From Nitrospirota bacterium (GTDB lineage: Bacteria; Nitrospirota; Thermodesulfovibrionia; Thermodesulfovibrionales; JdFR-85): a DNA stretch of 6,641 bases. The notes beneath the pieces are model-generated. The model saw nothing but the letters and a program-made list of their open reading frames with translations, was not told where the DNA came from and made no database searches. The stretch is from positions 1 through 6,641 of the forward strand of contig JAADHP010000098.1 in assembly GCA_013151785.1 (NCBI GenBank), given 5' to 3'. Positions 1 through 5,850 of the stretch are shown one piece after another (within the stretch, counting starts at the first letter, position 1; every line of letters begins with the position of its first letter). Made by a program: the position numbers and the translations under genes.

Positions 1-2315
1 ATTGTGTCCATCCTATCAGCGATGCTCAATACAGCGCCTGTATCAGTGGAGGGAAGCTCTCCGCCCGAGTGTTTTGGCAGATACTGTTCATAAAGGGCTG
101 TGGCCACCTCCTGATCTTCTCCCTGTGCCTCAGCATAGTATTTGCCCATGAGTCCCTGGAGTTCGGGGAATTCTCTCACAACTCCTGAGACCAGATCTGT
201 CTTACACAGCATTGCTGCCCTCTGTATCTTTTCAGGCTTCACTTTAACAGTAGCGGCTATTTGAGATGCAATGGCTTTGATCCTCATCACTTTGTCATAG
301 AGTGAACCAAGTTTTTCATGAAAGATTACGCCCTTCAGGTCGTCAAGTCTGTCATGAAGGGGTGTTTTCAGATCATCTTCATAGTAAAAACGGGCATCCT
401 CGAACCTTGCCCTGATGACTCTCTGGGCTCCCACACGAACAGCCTCCTCATTGTCCTCTGATGTGTTGCTGACCACGATGAAATGGTTTATCAGGTTTCC
501 GCTTCCATCCTCTATTGCAAAGTACTTCTGGTGGTCTTTCATGACCGTGATAAGCAACTCCTTGGGAAGTTTGAGATACTCCTCTGGGAATTCACATAAT
601 ACTGAAAAGGGTTTCTCCACAAGGAAGTTTACCGTATCAAGCAGTTCGTTGTCGATTCGTATCCTTCCGCCAGCCTTCTGAGCGAGTTCATGGAGTTGTT
701 GTTCTATTGTTTTGCGTCTTTTGCCAGGGACGACCACTACACTGTTTTCTTCGAGTTTGTTTATGAAGTCCTCTACAGACGAGAAGGCGAAGGCTCCTGG
801 ATTCAGAAAACGATGCCCATAGGAGAGATTGCCAGTTCTGTATCCATCGATTTCGAAATCCACTACCTCTCCGTTGTAAAGGGCAGAGATCCATTGTATG
901 GGTCTTACAAAACGGATATCCAGGTCAGCCCATCGCATGGATTTGGGCAGGTGTAAACCCAGGATCAATTCTCTTAACATATCAGGCAGTAAGGTCTTTA
1001 CCTCTTTACCTTTTTCTTCAACCTCAACCATTATGTATTCACCTTTGTCTTTTTTGCCAATCCTCAGGTCTTTTACATCAACACCCTGTGATCTGGCAAA
1101 CCCGATGGCAGCCTTTGTGGGATTGCCTTCACTGTCAAAGGCCACATGCCTGGGAGGTCCATATATGGTTCTTTTATCACTGCGCTGCAGGTCTGAAATC
1201 CCCTTTACTATCAGGACAAGTCTCCTTGGAGTTCCATAGGTTATAATTTCCCCGAAATCTATTCTTAAGGCCTGGAGCTTCTCTCCGGCACGGTTCTGCA
1301 GCTGGTCTAACAGCCCCTGTACAAAACGGGCGGGGATCTCCTCTGTGCCTATCTCTAACAGGAGAAACCCTTCTTCTGGAACAGCAGGGGACGTTGCAGA
1401 AGGAGGTGCTGTGGCAGTCTCCTCTATTTCTTTTATTTCTGTGAATCTCTTCTCACGGAGAGGGAATCCTTTCTCCTCCCTTTGCTGAAGATATGCCTCT
1501 GCCGCAAGCTTTGCAAGTGCCCTTACCCGTGCAATATAACCTGTCCGTTCAGTAACAGAGAGTGCTCCCCTTGCATCAAGGAGATTGAAGGTGTGAGAGC
1601 ACTTGAGGCAGAACTCATAGGCAGGCAGGACAATGCCCTCATGGATGAGTCTTTTTGACTCCCTTTCAAAGTCATCAAAGTGTCTCCTCAGCAGATCGAC
1701 ATCTGCAAGGTCAAAGTTGTATTTGGAACATTCCACCTCTTCCTGGTGATGGATCTCACCATAGGTAATGTCATTGGACCATTTGATATCGAATACGCTT
1801 TCCACACCCTGCAGGTACATGGCGATCCTTTCAAGCCCATAGGTTATCTCTACAGAGACCGGTTTCAGGTCTATGCCACCCACCTGTTGAAAGTACGTAA
1901 ACTGGGTGATCTCCATCCCGTCAAGCCATACCTCCCAGCCAAGTCCCCAGGCGCCAAGTGTTGGTGATTCCCAGTCGTCCTCAACGAATCGGATGTCATG
2001 CTTAAGAGGGTCAAGCCCCAGTGCCTTAAGACTGTCAAGGTATATCTCCTGGCTCTTTAATGGAGAGGGTTTCAGGATCACCTGATACTGGTAATAATGC
2101 TGGAGCCTGTTGGGATTTTCACCATACCTTCCGTCAGTGGGACGGCGCGATGGTTCAACATAGCCAACCCTCCACGGCTCAGGACCAAGCACACGGAGGA
2201 AGGTGGCAGGATGAAAAGTGCCAGCGCCTACTTCAATGTCATAGGGCTGTAGTATGAGACAGCCCCTTTCTGCCCAGAACTGATTGAGGGTATTAATTAT
2301 ATCCTGAAAATACAT
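1..2315 (-). CDS. glyQS: Glycyl-tRNA synthetase, fused alpha and beta chains (3' end outside window)
   Basis: It charges tRNA-Gly with glycine using ATP in the cytoplasm. The frame is open from ATG at 2315 to the left edge: 771 codons plus two bases, with no stop. Residues 1 to about 290 match the class II catalytic alpha chain: EVGAGTFHP at 28-36, the motif 2 block PSRRPTDGRYGENPNRLQHY from 55, DDWESPTLGAWGLGWEVW from 113, and motif 3 TYGLERIAMYLQG at 158-170. Residues about 290-315 are a linker rich in Thr, Ala and Pro. The beta chain begins at LLLEIGTEEIPARF (318-331), which corresponds to the usual GlyS N-terminus. Further beta hallmarks are TYGTPRRLVL (359-368), KDHQKYFAIEDG (593-604) and CKTDLVSGVVREFPELQGLM (704-723). 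Roughly 230 beta residues, including the expected C-terminal anticodon-binding domain, should lie beyond position 1. Most bacteria carry two separate genes; fusions are known from Chlamydiae and plant organelles. The start is set by a good Shine-Dalgarno sequence and by the alpha-chain N-terminus. Confidence 0.96.
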   Translation of the reverse strand, partial: MYFQDIINTLNQFWAERGCLILQPYDIEVGAGTFHPATFLRVLGPEPWRVGYVEPSRRPTDGRYGENPNRLQHYYQYQVILKPSPLKSQEIYLDSLKALGLDPLKHDIRFVEDDWESPTLGAWGLGWEVWLDGMEITQFTYFQQVGGIDLKPVSVEITYGLERIAMYLQGVESVFDIKWSNDITYGEIHHQEEVECSKYNFDLADVDLLRRHFDDFERESKRLIHEGIVLPAYEFCLKCSHTFNLLDARGALSVTERTGYIARVRALAKLAAEAYLQQREEKGFPLREKRFTEIKEIEETATAPPSATSPAVPEEGFLLLEIGTEEIPARFVQGLLDQLQNRAGEKLQALRIDFGEIITYGTPRRLVLIVKGISDLQRSDKRTIYGPPRHVAFDSEGNPTKAAIGFARSQGVDVKDLRIGKKDKGEYIMVEVEEKGKEVKTLLPDMLRELILGLHLPKSMRWADLDIRFVRPIQWISALYNGEVVDFEIDGYRTGNLSYGHRFLNPGAFAFSSVEDFINKLEENSVVVVPGKRRKTIEQQLHELAQKAGGRIRIDNELLDTVNFLVEKPFSVLCEFPEEYLKLPKELLITVMKDHQKYFAIEDGSGNLINHFIVVSNTSEDNEEAVRVGAQRVIRARFEDARFYYEDDLKTPLHDRLDDLKGVIFHEKLGSLYDKVMRIKAIASQIAATVKVKPEKIQRAAMLCKTDLVSGVVREFPELQGLMGKYYAEAQGEDQEVATALYEQYLPKHSGGELPSTDTGAVLSIADRMDT

Positions 2316-2321
2316 GATTTG

Positions 2322-2328
2322 CTCCTCT
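2322..2328 (-). promoter_or_regulatory. Ribosome-binding site of glyQS
   Basis: The minus strand reads AGAGGAG, then six bases, then the ATG at 2315. This is near-ideal Shine-Dalgarno spacing. Another ATG just upstream (2335-2333) is out of frame and precedes this site, so 2315 is the supported start. Confidence 0.8.
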
Positions 2329-2356
2329 GAAACATGGTGTACCCAAATCCAGATGT

Positions 2357-2362
2357 AATATA
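2357..2362 (-). promoter_or_regulatory. Possible -10 box for glyQS
   Basis: The minus strand reads TATATT, five of six matches to the bacterial -10 consensus, about 40 bases upstream of the glyQS ATG. No TTGACA-like box stands 16-18 bases upstream (ACTGCT or neighbours), so the promoter call is weak. If it is real, glyQS has its own start downstream of the small hairpin at 2366-2385. Confidence 0.2.
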
Positions 2363-2365
2363 ACT

Positions 2366-2385
2366 AAAAAACTACTTGAAGCAGT
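2366..2385 (-). terminator. Weak candidate intrinsic terminator after guaBA
   Basis: On the minus strand, ACTGCT, loop TCA and AGTAGT form a six-pair stem (one G-U pair), followed at once by five T residues. It lies about 140 bases after the guaA stop and before glyQS, where a terminator would fit. The stem is short and AT-leaning, so it may terminate poorly or not at all. Confidence 0.35.
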
Positions 2386-2422
2386 GGTATGGTAGAGTCT
2401 GAACGGTTTAGAATTTTGCACA

Positions 2423-2445
2423 AGATTCACCTGGAGGGTGAACCT
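2423..2445. repeat. Inverted repeat in the guaA-glyQS gap
   Basis: Nine-base arms (2423-2431 and 2437-2445) flank a five-base loop. On the minus strand they read AGGTTCACC, CTCCA, GGTGAATCT, with one G-T pair and otherwise complementary. No T-run follows directly on the minus strand, so it does not look like a standard terminator. It could be an RNA hairpin that stabilises the guaA 3' end, or a protein-binding dyad. Confidence 0.45.
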
Positions 2446-2521
2446 GATTTTCTGAAGCCCTTCAAAGGCAATACCTGTGTGCCTGCTTTTGTACAGACCT
2501 TTTTCTATCGGCATTTTTGTG

Positions 2522-4060
2522 TTATTCCCATTCAATGGTACCAGGGGGCTTGGAGGTTATGTCATATACAACCCGGTTTATCCCTTTTACCTCATTGATT
2601 ATCCTGTTTGATATCTTAGAAAGAACCTCATGTGGGATTCTTGCCCAGTCGGCAGTCATACCATCAAGACTGACCACAGCCCTTATGGCAAGTGCATAGT
2701 CATAGGTGCGTTCGTCTCCCATCACTCCCACTGTCCTTACAGGCAGCAATACAGCAAAGGCCTGCCATATCTCTCTGTACAGGCCTGCCTTTTTTATCTC
2801 CTCAAGCACAATTGCATCAGCATCGCGAAGGATATCCAGTTTTCTTTCAGTGATTTCACCAAGGCATCTTATTGCAAGCCCCGGTCCTGGAAAGGGGTGT
2901 CTCCAGCAGATCTCCTCAGGAAGGCCCAGTTCTTCGCCAATCTCCCTGACCTCGTCTTTAAATAGCTCTCTCAAAGGTTCTATGAGTTTTAGTTTCATTA
3001 CCTCAGGAAGACCTCCCACATTATGGTGAGACTTGATGGTAGCCGAGGGACCTTTAAAGGATACACTTTCGATTACATCTGGATAGAGTGTTCCCTGTGC
3101 AAGAAATTCAGCACCTTCGATCTTCTTTGCCTCCTCCTCAAAGACCTTGATAAACTCCTGTCCGATAATCTTTCTTTTCTGCTCTGGATCAGTAACTCCC
3201 TTCAGCTTGCTGAGAAATCTCTCCTTTGCATCCACAGCATCAAGCCTTATATGAAAATGTTTCTCAAAGGTGTCTATTACCTTGTCTGCTTCACCCTTTC
3301 GGAGCAGTCCGTTGTCAACAAATATGCATGTTAGATTTTCTCCAATGGCCTTATGGACAAGCAGGGCTGTGACCGATGAATCCACACCTCCACTAAGGGC
3401 ACAGATAACCCTTCCACTACCCACCTGTCTTCTTATGTCTTCAACAGCCCACTCGATAAAAGATGCCATCTTCCATGTGGGGCTGCATTTGCAGATATCC
3501 ATAACAAAGTTCTGAATTATCTGTTTACCCTCTACTGTGTGCACCACCTCTGGATGAAACTGGAGTGCATAGAATTTCCGCTCAAAATCTGCCATTGCAG
3601 CAACAGGAGAGTTGTCAGTATGTGCAATGGGAATAAAACCGGGAGGACACTTTTCTATCCTGTCGGCATGGCTCATCCATACCACTGACCTGTCAGAGAT
3701 TCCCCAGAGAAGGTCTCTGTCGTCATCTATAATAATCTCTGCCCTTCCATACTCTCGTCTTGCTGCCCTGGAGACCTCTCCACCAAGTAGATGGGCTATA
3801 ATCTGCATTCCATAACAGATTCCCAGCACAGGAACGCCCAGATGGAATATCTCAATAGATGGGATAGGCGCGTCTTTTTCATAAACACTGGAAGGTCCTC
3901 CGGAGAGGATAATACCTCTGGGATTAAAGGCTTTGATCTTTTCTATGTCCACATTGAACGGGTATATCTCTGAATATACCTTGCATTCCCTCACCCTGCG
4001 GGCTATTAGCTGTGTGTATTGTGAACCGAAGTCGAGAACTAATATCTTTTCTCTTTCCAT
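2522..4060 (-). CDS. guaA: GMP synthase (glutamine-hydrolysing)
   Basis: It converts XMP to GMP using ATP and glutamine, the last step of de novo guanine nucleotide synthesis, in the cytoplasm. The 512-residue product is of normal family length. It opens with a class I glutamine amidotransferase domain (about 1-195): LDFGSQYTQL at 9-18, ILSGGPSSVY at 51-60, nucleophile Cys82 in GICYGMQ, and the His169 and Glu171 pair in QFHPEV. Next is the ATP pyrophosphatase domain with P-loop SGGVDSS at 223-229 and FVDNGLLRKGE from 247. The C-terminal dimerisation domain contains RHPFPGPGLAIRCLGEIT and ends in the typical KPPGTIEWE. All key catalytic residues are present. The ATG lies 3 bp after the guaB stop, with only a weak Shine-Dalgarno (GAG/GTGG inside the end of guaB), so translation is probably coupled to guaB. 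The start is fixed by the short lead into the conserved DFGSQY motif. Confidence 0.98.
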   Translation of the reverse strand: MEREKILVLDFGSQYTQLIARRVRECKVYSEIYPFNVDIEKIKAFNPRGIILSGGPSSVYEKDAPIPSIEIFHLGVPVLGICYGMQIIAHLLGGEVSRAARREYGRAEIIIDDDRDLLWGISDRSVVWMSHADRIEKCPPGFIPIAHTDNSPVAAMADFERKFYALQFHPEVVHTVEGKQIIQNFVMDICKCSPTWKMASFIEWAVEDIRRQVGSGRVICALSGGVDSSVTALLVHKAIGENLTCIFVDNGLLRKGEADKVIDTFEKHFHIRLDAVDAKERFLSKLKGVTDPEQKRKIIGQEFIKVFEEEAKKIEGAEFLAQGTLYPDVIESVSFKGPSATIKSHHNVGGLPEVMKLKLIEPLRELFKDEVREIGEELGLPEEICWRHPFPGPGLAIRCLGEITERKLDILRDADAIVLEEIKKAGLYREIWQAFAVLLPVRTVGVMGDERTYDYALAIRAVVSLDGMTADWARIPHEVLSKISNRIINEVKGINRVVYDITSKPPGTIEWE

Positions 4061-4063
4061 TTG

Positions 4064-5524
4064 TTACCACTCAGGTCTGTAGTTAGGTGCCTCTTTGGTT
4101 ATTATTACGTCATGGACATGACTCTCTCTTAGACCGGCATTTGTAATCATTATAAATCTTGCCTTCTTCCTCAACTCGTTTAGGTTCTTGCATCCGCAGT
4201 AGCCCATGCCTGATTTGAGGCCACCCACAAGCTGATGGATGCTCTGCGACAGAGGACCCTTGTAAGGTACTTTTCCTTCAACACCCTCTGGAACGAGCTT
4301 TGACCGTTCCACACCCTCCTGTCCATATCTGTCACGTGCGCCCTGTTCCATTGCCCCAAGAGAGCCCATGCCGCGATATACCTTGTAACTTCTGCCCTGA
4401 TAGAGTATTGTTTCTCCAGGGGATTCATCAGTACCGGCAAAAAGACTTCCTATCATTACGGAATGAGCCCCTGCTGCGAGGGCCTTTGTGATATCACCTG
4501 AATATTTGATCCCGCCGTCTGCTATAACAGGAATCCTGTATTTCTTTGCCACATTGTAGCATTCCTTGATAGCTGTAAGCTGGGGTACACCTGCACCCGC
4601 AACCACCCTGGTAGTACAGATAGAGCCCGGTCCAATACCAACCTTGATTGCATCAGCACCTGCCTTGATAAGGTCTTCAGCACCCTCCCTGGTTGCTACA
4701 TTGCCTGCGATGATATCCACACCAAATCTTTTTTTGATTTCCTTTAATGTCTTTATTACAGCATCACTGTGACCATGTGCTGTATCTATAGCAATAACAT
4801 CTGCACCAGCTCCTATAAGCAGTTCTGCCCTCTGGATAGCTTCCTCTCCAACACCTACTGCAGCACCAACCCTTAATCTGCCCAGGTTATCCTTACAGGC
4901 ATTGGGATACTTTTTCCTCTTCTCTATGTCCTTGATCGTTATGAGACCCTTGAGTTTCATATTCTTATCCACGATAGGCAACTTCTCAATCTTATACCTG
5001 TGCAGTATCTCTTTGGCCTCGTCAAGGGTTATATTCTCCTTTGCAGTTATCAGTTTATCCTTTGTCATAACCTCTTTTGCCTGTTTATTCATGTTTGTTT
5101 CAAATCTCAGATCCCTGTTTGTCAGGATCCCAACAAGGGTGCCCTTTACAGTTACCGGAACTCCTGATATCTTGTAATGGGACATCAGTTCAAGAGCCCT
5201 GCTTATGGGTGTTTCAGGGGTTACTGTGATGGGATCAACTATCATCCCGCTTTCAGATTTCTTGACCTTGTCCACCTCAAGGGCCTGCCTTTCAGGAGAC
5301 ATTGCCCTGTGAATGATTCCGAGACCACCCTCTCTGGCAATGGCTATTGCCAGGGCAGATTCTGTGACCGTGTCCATTGCCGCGCTGACAATGGGTATAT
5401 TCAATTGGACATTTCTTGTTAACAGTGTTGATATGTCCACATCTTTTGGAGTTACATTGGACTTTGCTGGTAATAATAAGACGTCATCAAATGTTAGACC
5501 TATTGGTACCTTTTCCTGTAGCAT
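4064..5524 (-). CDS. guaB: Inosine-5'-monophosphate dehydrogenase
   Basis: It oxidises IMP to XMP with NAD+, the committed step towards GMP, and supplies the substrate of guaA directly downstream. From ATG 5524 the product has 486 residues, typical of bacterial IMPDH. The TIM barrel begins with LTFDDVLLLPAKS (10-22). Two CBS domains interrupt it at about 94-205, with the expected VTPETPISRALELM and ITLDEAKEILHRYKI helices; these usually bind adenine or guanine nucleotides and regulate the enzyme. The barrel resumes with AIDTAHGHS (245-253), the catalytic loop GIGPGSICTTR with Cys303, and ADGGIKYSGDITKALA (335-350). The mobile flap carries the Arg399-Tyr400 pair in ARDRYGQEG. A GTG two codons upstream (5530) would add Met-His, but it overlaps the Shine-Dalgarno sequence, so ATG 5524 is preferred. 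It is the first gene of the guaBA operon; a possible structured leader lies upstream. Confidence 0.98.
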   Translation of the reverse strand: MLQEKVPIGLTFDDVLLLPAKSNVTPKDVDISTLLTRNVQLNIPIVSAAMDTVTESALAIAIAREGGLGIIHRAMSPERQALEVDKVKKSESGMIVDPITVTPETPISRALELMSHYKISGVPVTVKGTLVGILTNRDLRFETNMNKQAKEVMTKDKLITAKENITLDEAKEILHRYKIEKLPIVDKNMKLKGLITIKDIEKRKKYPNACKDNLGRLRVGAAVGVGEEAIQRAELLIGAGADVIAIDTAHGHSDAVIKTLKEIKKRFGVDIIAGNVATREGAEDLIKAGADAIKVGIGPGSICTTRVVAGAGVPQLTAIKECYNVAKKYRIPVIADGGIKYSGDITKALAAGAHSVMIGSLFAGTDESPGETILYQGRSYKVYRGMGSLGAMEQGARDRYGQEGVERSKLVPEGVEGKVPYKGPLSQSIHQLVGGLKSGMGYCGCKNLNELRKKARFIMITNAGLRESHVHDVIITKEAPNYRPEW

Positions 5525-5529
5525 ATGCA

Positions 5530-5535
5530 CCTCTT
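5530..5535 (-). promoter_or_regulatory. Ribosome-binding site that sets the guaB start
   Basis: The minus strand reads AAGAGG followed by TGCAT and then ATG at 5524, giving five-base spacing. The alternative GTG start at 5530 shares its first G with this site and so would have no spacer. This argues for the 486-residue form of GuaB. Confidence 0.8.
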
Positions 5536-5547
5536 AATATATTTGTT

Positions 5548-5562
5548 GTTATAAAAAATAAC
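5548..5562. repeat. Short perfect dyad upstream of guaB
   Basis: The plus strand reads GTTAT, five A residues, ATAAC, with five-base arms matching perfectly. On the minus strand it overlaps TATAAC, the best -10-like hexamer near guaB, and lies 12 bases upstream of the ribosome-binding site. It could be an operator, or chance in AT-rich DNA. Confidence 0.3.
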
Positions 5563-5580
5563 GGGTAATTGATATTAAAA

Positions 5581-5681
5581 GTTGTCCTGAAAATGATATT
5601 TATTTCTTTTCCATCTCCCCATTATGGTGGGGGATAACCTGTGCAGGAATGACCTTCCAGAGCTAAGAGTTAAAAGACAAC
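5581..5681 (-). promoter_or_regulatory. Possible folded leader RNA of guaBA
   Basis: GTTGTC at 5581-5586 and GACAAC at 5676-5681 are exact reverse complements and could close an approximately 101-nt domain. Inside are the CCCCA/TGGGG hairpin at 5617-5632, a GGAA/TTCC hairpin at 5646-5658, and TCCTG (5585-5589) complementary to CAGGA (5644-5648), which would compete with the outer stem. In the guaB direction the outer stem is followed by TTTT. I recognise no known riboswitch consensus; the conserved cores of the purine and ZTP classes are not visible. Arms of this length also arise by chance in about 300 bases, so this is a candidate only. Confidence 0.2.
5617..5632. repeat. GC-rich hairpin in the guaB upstream region
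   Basis: CCCCA (5617-5621) and TGGGG (5628-5632) pair perfectly around a six-base loop. It stands out as G+C-rich inside AT-rich DNA. No T-run follows on either strand, so it does not look like an intrinsic terminator. Confidence 0.45.
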
Positions 5682-5780
5682 CATTATTAAGTAAAAATTT
5701 TAACATTTTGTGTTCTTTTAAGGCAAATTTGAAAGACTGCTGATTTATTCAATAATAGAAGTACAACTGACGTCAAAGTC

Positions 5781-5808
5781 TTGACAGCAGAAGGAAAAGT
5801 ATTTTAAA
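5781..5808 (+). promoter_or_regulatory. Candidate sigma-70-type promoter of the response regulator
   Basis: A perfect -35 box TTGACA (5781-5786) is followed after 16 bases by TTTAAA (5803-5808), four of six matches to the -10 consensus. Transcription would start near 5815 and give a leader of about 36 bases. No sigma-54 signature (GG, ten bases, GC with the usual flanks) was recognised here. Confidence 0.4.
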
Positions 5809-5820
5809 GTATGTTAAAAT
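5801..5820. repeat. 7-6-7 inverted repeat over the regulator promoter
   Basis: ATTTTAA (5801-5807), six bases AGTATG, then TTAAAAT (5814-5820): the arms are perfectly complementary, with centres 13 bases apart. The dyad covers the proposed -10 box and start point of the rightward gene, a position that suits a repressor or autoregulatory operator. AT-rich composition raises the chance of a fortuitous match. Confidence 0.4.
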
Positions 5821-5850
5821 TTCACCATAACAAAAACACGGGAACCTGCA

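Larger units (their letters stand above)
5525..5850. other. Divergent intergenic control region, no gene seen
   Basis: This stretch of 326 bases separates guaB (leftward) from the response regulator (rightward). It is clearly richer in A and T than the flanking genes and holds no credible ORF on either strand. It contains the guaB ribosome-binding site, several inverted repeats (listed separately), a self-complementary TAAAA-A-TTTTA block at 5692-5702, and a TTGACA box for the rightward gene. I could not place a convincing -35/-10 pair for guaB. The minus strand has TATAAC at 5553-5548 without a good -35 box, and a distant TTGACG at 5776-5771 without a well-spaced -10 box. Confidence 0.7.

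Noticed and set aside
415..1239. Overlapping plus-strand ORFs of 88-113 codons
   Set aside because: They are antisense shadows of the well-supported glyQS beta region, with low-complexity Ser/Leu-rich translations and no family resemblance.
2316..2521. T-box leader controlling the glycyl-tRNA synthetase gene
   Set aside because: The conserved T-box sequence (TGGNACCGCG-like) is absent, and the gap before glyQS is too short and lacks an antiterminator layout.
2293..2535. 80-codon minus-strand ORF spanning the guaA-glyQS gap
   Set aside because: It overlaps the end of guaA and the start of glyQS in another frame, has no recognisable domain, and has no clear ribosome-binding site. It is a chance open frame.
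5528..5530. GTG start giving a 488-residue GuaB
   Set aside because: It overlaps the Shine-Dalgarno sequence. The ATG two codons later has proper spacing and the usual IMPDH N-terminus.
5768..5775. TGACGTCA palindrome
   Set aside because: It is a perfect 8-base palindrome but a single copy with no bacterial regulator I can tie to it here. An 8-base match is weak evidence on its own.
5525..5850. Purine (guanine) riboswitch ahead of guaB
   Set aside because: The conserved TATA-paired stem and the core residues of the purine aptamer are not visible on the minus strand. Only generic inverted repeats are present.
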